A DNA stretch of 41,702 nucleotides from positions 1-41,702 of the forward strand of contig CAJXJZ010000012.1 in assembly GCA_913055745.1 (NCBI GenBank), read 5' to 3'. The notes beneath the pieces are model-generated. The model saw nothing but the letters and a program-made list of their open reading frames with translations. It was not told where the DNA came from and searched no databases. The stretch comes from an uncultured bacterium (lineage in GTDB: Bacteria > Hydrothermota > Hydrothermia > UBA1063 > CAJXJZ01). The position numbers and the translations under genes are program-made. Shown in pieces: positions 24,461-32,206 of the stretch (within the stretch, counting starts at the first letter, position 1; each line of letters starts with the position of its first letter).

Positions 24461-24489
24461 ATTATAATGCAAAACCTATGAAGTGTAAA
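24461..24489 (-). promoter_or_regulatory. Promoter upstream of rpmE
   Basis: On the minus strand, TTTACA (24489-24484), 17-bp spacer, TATAAT (24466-24461). The leader of about 24 nt contains GGGAGGAA. The divergent 24566 promoter lies next to it. Confidence 0.7.
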
Positions 24490-24512
24490 TACACCGGCCC
24501 GGGATGCGTTGT

Positions 24513-24541
24513 TTGACTTTTCCAAGTATTTATAATAAAAT
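24513..24541 (+). promoter_or_regulatory. Promoter of the 24566-28381 operon
   Basis: TTGACT (24513-24518), 17-bp spacer, TAAAAT (24536-24541). A start near 24548 gives a leader with CGGAGGG (24554-24560) before the ATG at 24566. A second TATAAT-like box (24531-24536) overlaps it. Confidence 0.65.
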
Positions 24542-24565
24542 ATACTTGTTAAGCGGAGGGAGAAT

Positions 24566-25273
24566 ATGTTATATATGTATCTTTTAATGCTATTTTTTGG
24601 AAGCAGTGCAAAGCCTGTTGTGAAAAATATCGGAGAAGGCAGGGATTTTGGTAATATAAAAGGCATTTGCCAATGGGGCACACGTTCGCACTCGCAAATG
24701 ATTGTAAAACTTATATCATTTGATAAATACAAGGTTGCATTGCTTAAAGAGTGGATATTTGGGGGAAAGGAAAAATTGGATACAACCACATATAATTTTA
24801 AGATTGATGGAAAAAGTATAAAAATAGAAGGGATGCCATATTTTACAGGTATGTACACCTATTCTCCAACTTTTATCGCTATTTTTGAAAAAAAGGTGCA
24901 CTGGCGATATATCTCATCAGATTCTTGCAAAAAAAGTACATATTTTAAATATCCTGGAAAAGGATTGTTCTTTTTTGATGTTAGATCAAAGGGGCATATA
25001 AAGCCGTGCAATATAATGAGTATTAACACAGAAGTGGCTGAATTCTCGCCCTTCTATGAAACAAAAAACAATCATCTATTCTTCCTACGGGTAGGAGACA
25101 GTCTTCAGGATAGCATCAAGGTTGTCATTGCCAGAGAGGGGAAATTACAAAAGAGCCAGTATATTAGAGAGGGAGAGTTGTACTTAGGTATTATGGATAA
25201 CGCTCACTATGATGTACAGATAGGGCAACTTGATATTAACTTACCAGAAGCATTGAGGTTGTTGGGACAATGA
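24566..25273 (+). CDS. Secreted protein of unknown function heading a five-gene operon
   Basis: A 235-residue protein with an N-terminal signal peptide ('MLYMYLLMLFFGSSAKP', cleavage likely after SSA). The mature part is basic and beta-rich with several aromatic strands and four scattered cysteines; 'FSPFYETKNNHLFFLRVGD' resembles a carbohydrate-binding or Ig-type strand pair, but no family is recognised. The last 35 residues ('YLGIMDNAHYDVQIGQ') may form a final strand. It is well expressed by appearance: promoter, GGAGGG ribosome site. It overlaps the next gene by ATGA. Confidence 0.75.
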   Translation: MLYMYLLMLFFGSSAKPVVKNIGEGRDFGNIKGICQWGTRSHSQMIVKLISFDKYKVALLKEWIFGGKEKLDTTTYNFKIDGKSIKIEGMPYFTGMYTYSPTFIAIFEKKVHWRYISSDSCKKSTYFKYPGKGLFFFDVRSKGHIKPCNIMSINTEVAEFSPFYETKNNHLFFLRVGDSLQDSIKVVIAREGKLQKSQYIREGELYLGIMDNAHYDVQIGQLDINLPEALRLLGQ

Positions 25274-25542
25274 AACACATAGAGGTAATTAAGTTTATAA
25301 AAGAGATATTAAAACAAAGGCATGAGAACGCCATATTGGATGCGATAGTCTCTTTTGCTCTGTATTTCTTTGTTATAATTGCCGTTGTCGTTGGTGTCAT
25401 TTTTCTTATAAAGGTGTTGCCCTGGATTGTAAAACAGACAGGAGGACCTGTATACAGTTTATTTAGTGCGAAGAAAGGAAAAGAAGAGCGTAAAGAGGTT
25501 TACCATCACATTGACAGACCTTTGAAAAAACTTGAATTTTGA
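25270..25542 (+). CDS. Small single-pass membrane protein
   Basis: A 90-residue protein with a charged amphipathic N-terminus (about 1-22), one strong hydrophobic segment (about 25-50, 'YFFVIIAVVVGVIFLIKVL') and a basic cytoplasmic-type tail containing His-His near residues 79-80. No family is recognised. ATGA overlap with the upstream secreted protein and a 4-bp overlap with the following radical SAM gene show tight coupling. It could anchor or tether a partner, but no direct evidence exists. Confidence 0.75.
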   Translation: MKHIEVIKFIKEILKQRHENAILDAIVSFALYFFVIIAVVVGVIFLIKVLPWIVKQTGGPVYSLFSAKKGKEERKEVYHHIDRPLKKLEF

Positions 25543-26468
25543 GTAATTTTCCATATAGAAAAGCATCCGCCTTTTTTAAGGACAAGTTTAATGCGAGGGT
25601 TTACAGGGTTGCTGTAGATGCAGGATTCACCTGTCCTAACAGGGATGGTACCCTCGCAAGGGGAGGGTGTATTTTCTGCGATGAGGAAGGCTCTCGTGCA
25701 TCTTATGTAAATCCGAAGGCGCCTATAAAGGAACAGGTTTTAGATGGCATAGGAAAATTAAAATCTTCTTACGGTGCAGAAAAGTTTATCGTTTATTTCC
25801 AATCTTATAGTAACACCTATGCCCCAATAGAAAAACTTAGATTGCTCTATTTTGAGGCGCTTTCATCACATCCTGATGTAATAGGTATTTCTATTTCAAC
25901 AAGGCCTGATTTACTTCCAGAAAGCGTTTTAGACCTCCTTGAAGAGATTTCAAAAAAATACTTTGTAATGCTGGAGATAGGCGTTCAAACCTTTAATTAT
26001 AAGAGCCTTATTAAAGCAAGGAGGTTTCATACAGTATCTGATTCAATTGATGCTATCTTGCGTGCAAAGAAAAGAGGGTTGCATGTTGTAGCACACATGA
26101 TACTGGGCCTTTTTGACGAGATAAACATTGAGACCATTGAAGGGGGGAGAATACTCTCTGTACTTGGAGTAGATGGAGTGAAAATTCACCATCTCTATGT
26201 TATAAAGGATACCCCATTGGAAGGTCTTTATAGAAGAAATAGGGTAAAGGTTTATGAAAACCCTATGGATTTTGCAAACCTTGTTGTGCGTTTCCTTGAG
26301 AATATAAGTCCTTCTATGGTGATACACAGGGTGCAGGGTTTCGCACCTAAAAGGCGACTTGTTGCACCTTTGTGGACATCTAATAAGCACATAATATCAA
26401 ACTTAGTTGAAAAAATTATGAGGGAAAAAGGGACATATCAGGGTAAATTTTATAGGTACAATGACTAA
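25539..26468 (+). CDS. Radical SAM protein, YhcC/YtqA (TIGR01212) type
   Basis: A 309-residue radical SAM enzyme. The cluster-binding cysteines are Cys32, Cys44 and Cys47 in 'CPNRDGTLARGGCIFC', a C-x11-C-x2-C spacing that is characteristic of the YhcC/YtqA family rather than the common CxxxCxxC. The family's 'ISTRPDLLP', 'EIGVQTFN' and 'AHMILGLF' segments follow. Its reaction is not established; some members are described as tRNA-modifying or as partners of Fe-S proteins, which remains uncertain. The start is TTG at 25539, overlapping the previous stop as TTGA, and its end overlaps the next radical SAM gene by 8 bp. Confidence 0.9.
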   Translation: MSNFPYRKASAFFKDKFNARVYRVAVDAGFTCPNRDGTLARGGCIFCDEEGSRASYVNPKAPIKEQVLDGIGKLKSSYGAEKFIVYFQSYSNTYAPIEKLRLLYFEALSSHPDVIGISISTRPDLLPESVLDLLEEISKKYFVMLEIGVQTFNYKSLIKARRFHTVSDSIDAILRAKKRGLHVVAHMILGLFDEINIETIEGGRILSVLGVDGVKIHHLYVIKDTPLEGLYRRNRVKVYENPMDFANLVVRFLENISPSMVIHRVQGFAPKRRLVAPLWTSNKHIISNLVEKIMREKGTYQGKFYRYND

Positions 26469-27768
26469 GGTTCTTGTCGTTAATCCGCCTGTATATGATT
26501 TTTCTTTGTATGATTTTTGGCTTAAACCCTATGGGCCACTCAGGATATATGCCTTTTTAAAGAGATATAATAATTTGAATGTTAGGTTCTTTGATTTTCT
26601 TGATAGATACAGCCCTTATGTAAATGCCTATGGCTATAAATACAAAGATGCCTACGGGAAGGGTAAGTTTTTGGGTGTGCAGATAGAAAAGCCTTCTGTT
26701 TTGGAGTTTGTAAAGAGAAAATACAAGAGATTTGGTATACCACCTGTTTATTTTGAAGATGAACTTCGGTCTTTTAAGCCCGATTTTGTACTTGTATATA
26801 CGGGTATGACTTATTGGTACCCTGGGGTAATAGAGGTGATGAACAGTGCAAGGAGTATTCTCGGGAAAAAAGTCCATATTGTAACAGGAGGGATCTTAAG
26901 TACATTATGTCCAAACTTTTTAAAAGAAAAGGGCGTAGATACAGTGATAGAGGGTGAAGCCTTTGATAAACTTGCAAGTATTTTTGATTTGCCATCTAAG
27001 AAAGAAGAAGACCATATACTACCTTGTTGGAGTGCCTACAAGGAATTACCCTATGTTGTCATAAGACTTACAGAAGGCTGTCCTTTTAGATGTCCCTATT
27101 GTGCATCTTATATCTTAAAGCCAAGATTTAGAGTACTTGATATAGATAGAACATTTGAACATGTAAAAAAAATGGCGTCAAAAGGCATTAGGGATTTTGT
27201 CTTTTATGATGATGCCTTGCTTGTAAGGAAAAAAGATGCGTTATTTCCGTTTTTGGAAAAGGTGATTAAAGAGCGTCTTTCTTTGAGGTTTCATACGCCT
27301 AATGCACTTCATGCCAGATTTATAGATGAGGAGACGGCATATATTATGAAAAAAGCAGGATTTTCAACAATCTATCTTGGTTTTGAGTTTCAGGATGAAA
27401 GGTTGCAAAAAAAGATGGGAGGTAAGGTATATACCTATGAGTTTGATAGGGCTGTTAATAATCTTCTTCAAGCAGGTTTTAAAAGAGAGAGTATAACAGG
27501 CTACGTTTTTCTGGGTATATTGGGGCAATCCCCGGATGAGGTAGAGCGGGCATTGAGACATGTTAACTTTACTGGTATAAGGGTGATGCTAAGTGAGTTT
27601 TCCCCCATTCCTCGTACGCCACTTGGCAATAAGGCCATTAAGGAGTATGGTATAGATGACCTTCTTTTAACCAATTGCTCGGTATTTCCACTTATTTCAA
27701 TGGGTGAGGAAGCAGTAAAATATCTAAAAAACCTAAAAAATAGACTAAACGCGAGTATTCCAAAATAA
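26461..27768 (+). CDS. B12-binding-type radical SAM enzyme of unknown substrate
   Basis: A 435-residue protein. Residues about 1-175 form a Rossmann-like cobalamin-binding-type domain ('MTKVLVVNPPVYDF', 'PDFVLVYTG', 'IVTGGIL'), though the classical DxHxxG is absent. The radical SAM core starts at about 198 with the CxxxCxxC motif Cys207, Cys211 and Cys214 in 'TEGCPFRCPYCAS', then 'FYDDALLV' and 'YLGFEFQDE'. Related enzymes methylate or rearrange unactivated carbons, including in lipid and antibiotic pathways. The substrate is unknown. It is tightly coupled to the YhcC-type radical SAM gene (8-bp overlap). Confidence 0.9.
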   Translation: MTKVLVVNPPVYDFSLYDFWLKPYGPLRIYAFLKRYNNLNVRFFDFLDRYSPYVNAYGYKYKDAYGKGKFLGVQIEKPSVLEFVKRKYKRFGIPPVYFEDELRSFKPDFVLVYTGMTYWYPGVIEVMNSARSILGKKVHIVTGGILSTLCPNFLKEKGVDTVIEGEAFDKLASIFDLPSKKEEDHILPCWSAYKELPYVVIRLTEGCPFRCPYCASYILKPRFRVLDIDRTFEHVKKMASKGIRDFVFYDDALLVRKKDALFPFLEKVIKERLSLRFHTPNALHARFIDEETAYIMKKAGFSTIYLGFEFQDERLQKKMGGKVYTYEFDRAVNNLLQAGFKRESITGYVFLGILGQSPDEVERALRHVNFTGIRVMLSEFSPIPRTPLGNKAIKEYGIDDLLLTNCSVFPLISMGEEAVKYLKNLKNRLNASIPK

Positions 27769-27775
27769 TAGAGAC

Positions 27776-28381
27776 ATGCCAAGTAGTTATCATGAGCAGA
27801 TTCCAATCATTATTGATATACTACTCAGGATAAAACCAGCCTCCTTATTGGATGTTGGTGTGGGTTTCGGAAAATACGGATTTCTTGCAAGAGAATATCT
27901 TGAGATATGGGATAATGATAAGGGATATGGTAGTTTTAAGGTTAGAATAGATGGTGTAGAACCTTTTGCAAGGTATATTACTCCATGTCATGAGTATATT
28001 TACAACAATATCTATAATATGGATATCTTAGAGTTTGTTAAAGAGCAAAAGATGGGATATGACCTTGTACTTCTTATTGATGTTTTGGAGCATATAGATA
28101 AGGATGAGGGGAAAAAGCTATTACAAATACTTTTGAGAAAAAACAGAAATATCCTCATTTCAACCCCAAAGGTATTTAATAAGCAAGGCGAAGTTTTTGG
28201 CAATAAATATGAAGTCCACAGGTCTTTTTGGAAGAAAAAGGAACTTTTGAGTTTTAAGAGCGGAATAGTAATACCATTTAAATGGTCTCATATTGTCTTT
28301 CTTGGCAGGGATTATAAAAAACTTAAAAGGTATAGATTAAAAAGACATCTTATCAAATTTTTCCCTGGACTCATACAATAA
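27776..28381 (+). CDS. Class I SAM-dependent methyltransferase
   Basis: A 201-residue methyltransferase. Motif I is 'LLDVGVGFGKYG' (about 20-31), a second acidic loop 'IDGVEPF', and motif IV region 'DLVLLIDVLEHI'. The 'DVLEHID' is typical of small-molecule or lipid methyltransferases of the class I fold, and the 'STPKV' strand follows. Substrate is unknown. The gene starts 7 nt after the B12-radical SAM stop and closes the operon. A catalytic pair with the radical SAM enzymes on the same substrate is possible but unproven. Confidence 0.85.
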   Translation: MPSSYHEQIPIIIDILLRIKPASLLDVGVGFGKYGFLAREYLEIWDNDKGYGSFKVRIDGVEPFARYITPCHEYIYNNIYNMDILEFVKEQKMGYDLVLLIDVLEHIDKDEGKKLLQILLRKNRNILISTPKVFNKQGEVFGNKYEVHRSFWKKKELLSFKSGIVIPFKWSHIVFLGRDYKKLKRYRLKRHLIKFFPGLIQ

Positions 28382-28404
28382 TTCTTTCAAAATCCTTGTG
28401 CCTT

Positions 28405-28471
28405 AAGACTTATATGTCAAGAAATAATACACCTATTTCATTAATTCGTACTGCTAACAATTATAAGTCTT
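28405..28471. repeat. Spaced 10-bp inverted repeat
   Basis: AAGACTTATA (28405-28414) and TATAAGTCTT (28462-28471) are perfect 10-bp inverted arms separated by 47 bp, in the intergenic stretch between the methyltransferase stop and the cyclase promoter. No T-run follows, so an intrinsic terminator is unlikely. Two half-sites for a regulator or a long stem-loop are possible. Confidence 0.5.
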
Positions 28472-28498
28472 TAATTTACATTATTTTTTGATACCCCC

Positions 28499-28527
28499 TT
28501 GACTTTCCCTTCTTGTTATGTCATAAT
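28499..28527 (+). promoter_or_regulatory. Promoter for the cyclase gene, leaderless type
   Basis: TTGACT (28499-28504), exactly 17 bp, CATAAT (28522-28527), then 6 nt to the ATG at 28534. Transcription would begin at or next to that ATG, which therefore is the start rather than the TTG at 28513 that opens the frame. Confidence 0.7.
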
Positions 28528-28533
28528 AAGGAT

Positions 28534-31500
28534 ATGAAGTGTCCTGTTTGTGGTAGAGAAAATCCTGATGATGCTGTATTTTGTATATATTGTGGGGCTA
28601 ACCTAAATCCTACCAAGATTCGTAAACCCCTTGGAGAAAGAAAACTTGTAACGGTTTTATTCGCAGATATAGTAGGGTTTACCACTATGAGTGAGGAACT
28701 TGATCCAGAAGAGGTACTAAAAATTATAAATACATTTTTTGAAAAACTTGAAGAACCTGTCCGTAAATATGAGGGAACAATAGATAAATACATGGGTGAT
28801 GCTGTAATGGTAGTTTTTGGAGCACCGTTGGCTCACGAAAATGATTCAGAAAGGGCCGTATATACTGCACTTGAGATGCAAAGAATATCTAAGGAATTCA
28901 GCAAAAAGGTGGATAAAAAAATAAGGTTGTCCATAGGCATTAATACTGGACTTGTTGTAACTGGGGAGGTGGGTGGAAAAGAAAAAGCACTTTACTCTGT
29001 AATAGGCGATACTGTTAATGTGGCTAAACGCGTTCAGGAATTTGCAGGCCCTGGTGATATTATAGTTACAGAGAGCGTTTACCATCTGACAAATTATTTA
29101 TTTGATTATCAAGAAATTGGAACTATCACAGTAAAAGGAAGAAGACAGCCGGTTAAAGTTTTTAAGGTTTTAAACCATAAAACAACCTCAAGCAAGGACG
29201 CTTATATTAAAGGGAAACTCGTTCCATTTATTGGCAGAGAAGAAGAACTTGAGAAGATTATTGAACGAAAAGATTATGCATTTTTAAAGAAAAAGGGTCA
29301 GATCGTTGTCATCTCAGGAGAACCTGGCATTGGAAAATCAAGATTGAAATTTGAAATAAAGAACTCTGTTGATAGAAACAATGTGTTTGTGTTTGAAGGA
29401 AAGAGTGCTCCACATACAAAGCATATCCCCTATTGGCCTATTATAGAGATTCTAAAAACGATCTTTGAGATAGATGAGTTTGACACAAAGGATGTAATAA
29501 AGGAGAAGTTAGAAAAGCAATCTAAAAAATTTAATCTTGACAAGGAAAATTTAGAGGCTATTATGGAAATAATCGGTTTGAGTGAGGTCTCTTCTTATGA
29601 ATTTAAACAACTTAAGTTTGCCGTATGGAATATTATTAAAAAACTGTCTGAAATAAAGCCCATAATGCTCATTTTTGAGGATATACATTGGATGGACATA
29701 TCTTCACTTGAAATTCTTTCCTATCTTGCTGAGGCAATAAAAGACGTTCCTGTTTTAATGGTCCTTATTACAAGAAGTGGATTTTTGCCTGAAATACCTG
29801 TAAGTTATAATGTTCTTAACATTTATCTTAAACCATTTACAATGGAGGAGAGCAAAGATTTTGCAGCAAAACTACTTGGTGTTGTGGTATTACCAGAAGA
29901 ATTTGCTGATGTTGTTCTTAAAAAGGCAGAGGGCAACCCATTTTTTATAGAGCAGATTGTATCACATCTTGTTGATAGAGGTTATATTGAGGTAAAAAAT
30001 AGAAGTCTTATTATTAAGAAAGAAATAAGGGAAGAGGATATTCCTCATAGCATCCACAGCATTATATCTGCAGAGATAGATAGATTGCCCCGCGACCTTA
30101 AAGAGATTGTGAAGAAGGCCTCTGTTATAGGTAGGGAATTTAATGTAGAGATTCTTAAAAAACTTGCGGAGGAAGAAAACATTGAGGACTTACTGCTCAC
30201 CTTGCAGGGTAAGGGAATTATTTATCGTAGTAGAACCCAGGCAAATACTTTTATTTTTAAGCATACCTTTATTCGGGATGTTGCATATAATATGTTATTA
30301 AAATCTGAAAAGAAATATCTTCATACGAGGATTGCTTACATCCTTGAAGAACTGTATCAAGACAGAATAGATGAATATACAGACCTTATCTCATACCATC
30401 TCCTTGAGGGCAAGGCATATCAAAAGGCTCTTAATTACATGCTCAAGTCAGCAGAAAAAGATACAAGATTACATCTTTTCAAGAGTGCTTCACAGAAGTA
30501 TGATACTATTACAAAGGTCGTAGAGGCACTCAATAAGGAAGGTACAAATGTACCTCATAATGTGCTTTTTAGAGTGTATCTCGGTAAAGGTCGTGTATCG
30601 GAATACCTTGGCCTGTGGGATAGGGCACAAAAAGAGTATTCAAAAGCAATGGAATATGCAAAAATGGTTGATAATTCCTACGGTATAATAGATGCAACAT
30701 GTGGAATGGCTCGTGTGCTATACCTCAAAGGTTTCGTAGATCAATCCTTTAAACGTGCAGAGTATGCAAAAAAACAAGCTGAAGAGCTAAACTATAAGGT
30801 GGGTCTTGCAGAATCCCTTTACATTATTGGACAGATTAACCAACTCAAGGGAAATATTAGCGAATCACTTGAACTTATAGAGAAGTCTATGTCTATTTTT
30901 GAGGAAATTGGCTACAAGGGAAGACAGATAGAGTTATCTATAAGGAAATCATATCTTTGCACTATAATTGGGGAGTATAAAGAAAGCCTTAAAACGCTTA
31001 GAGATGCTCTTCAAATTGCAAAAGAGAGGGATGATAAGTACTCCATAGGAAGAATACTTGGGGAAGTGGCAAGAGTTGAGATTTTGAAGAACAGAAGCGA
31101 ATATGCAAGAGGGGTTGCCAAGGGGGGATTGCAGTATCTTTCAGAAATCGGGGACCTTGGAGGGCAGGCAGAACTTTTGAACATTCTTGCTGATTCATAT
31201 CTTAGGGAATCCGAATATGGTGAGGCTCTGTCGGTTCTAAGAAAAGCACTTGATATATACAGGCAGATTGGGGAGAAAAAGGGTCTTGCGCATACCATGT
31301 CAAAAATAGCGGAAATACTCTTTTACTATATAGGGGACAAGGATGAGAGTCTCGCGTATCTAAAGCAGTGCAGTAGAATACAAAAAAGTATGGATGATAG
31401 ACTTGGTCTTGCTTATTCCTACCTCAGATTATCAGACCTTTATGCACATAATGGTCAGTTCAGCATATCAAAGAATTTTGCCACTCGTGCCAAAGATATA

Positions 31501-32184
31501 GGCGAAGAGGGTGGCATAAAATCCATATATATAAGGGGGCTTTCGCGGATTGCGGAGATAGAGTTCTTTGAAGGCAAATATGATGAGGCGCAGAGGCTTT
31601 TAGGTACTGCCTATAATACCATGAAAAAGTCAAAAGTAAATATACAAACTCAAATGGATTTTTATAAAAGAGCAGTACTTATTTATTCAGTTTTAGGAAA
31701 ATATGATAAGGCTGAGAATTACATTCAGGAATTTGAAGGTATTAAGGATATACCCAAGGATATATTTTCAGCCTCCGTGTTAATGGAAAAGGCAAGATAT
31801 TTTGTGTTAAGTGGTAAATATAAAAAGGCGAAAGAACATGTTTTTGACCTATTTTCAAGGGTGTTTAACTTTGAGAACAAGGAACTATATTCCATCTCTA
31901 TGATACTTAAAGGACTTGTAATTGCAGAATTGGAAGATTATACAAAAGGCAAAGAGTCTGTAGAAGAGGGTATCACGCTTGGCTTTTTGTTCCTCTCACC
32001 ATTTGACTTAGCCCTCTCGCAATTTTTATATGGAAAAGTGGCGCTTGCTCATGGAGATAGAGAGGGACTTCTATTGAACTTTACCAATGCCGTGGAGATT
32101 TCTAAAACAAACAATATAGTTCCCATACTTGGCCTTGTCAGAAAATTTAGAGAAAAGCACAAAGGTATTGACATTATGCTTTAA
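28534..32184 (+). CDS. Zinc-ribbon class III nucleotidyl cyclase with ATPase and TPR domains
   Basis: A 1216-residue signalling protein. Residues 1-24 are a zinc ribbon ('CPVC ... CIYC'). About 34-205 is a class III cyclase homology domain with metal-binding Asp45 ('FADIVGFT') and Asp89 ('YMGDAVMVVFG') and the catalytic Asn/Arg in 'VIGDTVNVAKRVQE', so it is probably active in making cAMP or cGMP. About 225-420 is a STAND/AAA-type ATPase with Walker A 'GEPGIGKS' and Walker B 'LIFEDIHWMD'. A winged-helix-like stretch leads to about 600 residues of TPR-like helical repeats. The architecture couples ligand or protein sensing to cyclase output. It heads the operon with the HEAT and HD-GYP genes. 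Confidence 0.9.
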   Translation: MKCPVCGRENPDDAVFCIYCGANLNPTKIRKPLGERKLVTVLFADIVGFTTMSEELDPEEVLKIINTFFEKLEEPVRKYEGTIDKYMGDAVMVVFGAPLAHENDSERAVYTALEMQRISKEFSKKVDKKIRLSIGINTGLVVTGEVGGKEKALYSVIGDTVNVAKRVQEFAGPGDIIVTESVYHLTNYLFDYQEIGTITVKGRRQPVKVFKVLNHKTTSSKDAYIKGKLVPFIGREEELEKIIERKDYAFLKKKGQIVVISGEPGIGKSRLKFEIKNSVDRNNVFVFEGKSAPHTKHIPYWPIIEILKTIFEIDEFDTKDVIKEKLEKQSKKFNLDKENLEAIMEIIGLSEVSSYEFKQLKFAVWNIIKKLSEIKPIMLIFEDIHWMDISSLEILSYLAEAIKDVPVLMVLITRSGFLPEIPVSYNVLNIYLKPFTMEESKDFAAKLLGVVVLPEEFADVVLKKAEGNPFFIEQIVSHLVDRGYIEVKNRSLIIKKEIREEDIPHSIHSIISAEIDRLPRDLKEIVKKASVIGREFNVEILKKLAEEENIEDLLLTLQGKGIIYRSRTQANTFIFKHTFIRDVAYNMLLKSEKKYLHTRIAYILEELYQDRIDEYTDLISYHLLEGKAYQKALNYMLKSAEKDTRLHLFKSASQKYDTITKVVEALNKEGTNVPHNVLFRVYLGKGRVSEYLGLWDRAQKEYSKAMEYAKMVDNSYGIIDATCGMARVLYLKGFVDQSFKRAEYAKKQAEELNYKVGLAESLYIIGQINQLKGNISESLELIEKSMSIFEEIGYKGRQIELSIRKSYLCTIIGEYKESLKTLRDALQIAKERDDKYSIGRILGEVARVEILKNRSEYARGVAKGGLQYLSEIGDLGGQAELLNILADSYLRESEYGEALSVLRKALDIYRQIGEKKGLAHTMSKIAEILFYYIGDKDESLAYLKQCSRIQKSMDDRLGLAYSYLRLSDLYAHNGQFSISKNFATRAKDIGEEGGIKSIYIRGLSRIAEIEFFEGKYDEAQRLLGTAYNTMKKSKVNIQTQMDFYKRAVLIYSVLGKYDKAENYIQEFEGIKDIPKDIFSASVLMEKARYFVLSGKYKKAKEHVFDLFSRVFNFENKELYSISMILKGLVIAELEDYTKGKESVEEGITLGFLFLSPFDLALSQFLYGKVALAHGDREGLLLNFTNAVEISKTNNIVPILGLVRKFREKHKGIDIML

Positions 32185-32206
32185 GGTCTTTAAAATATAA
32201 ACTAAC

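Noticed and set aside
25539-27768. The two radical SAM genes as partners of the AMMECR1-MEMO pair
   Set aside because: They are over 12 kb away, on the other strand, and show the YhcC/YtqA spacing and a B12-binding-type architecture, not that of the AmmeMemoRadiSam radical SAM protein.
28405-28471. Spaced inverted repeat as an intrinsic terminator of the 24566-28381 operon
   Set aside because: The arms are 47 bp apart and no poly-T follows the second arm.
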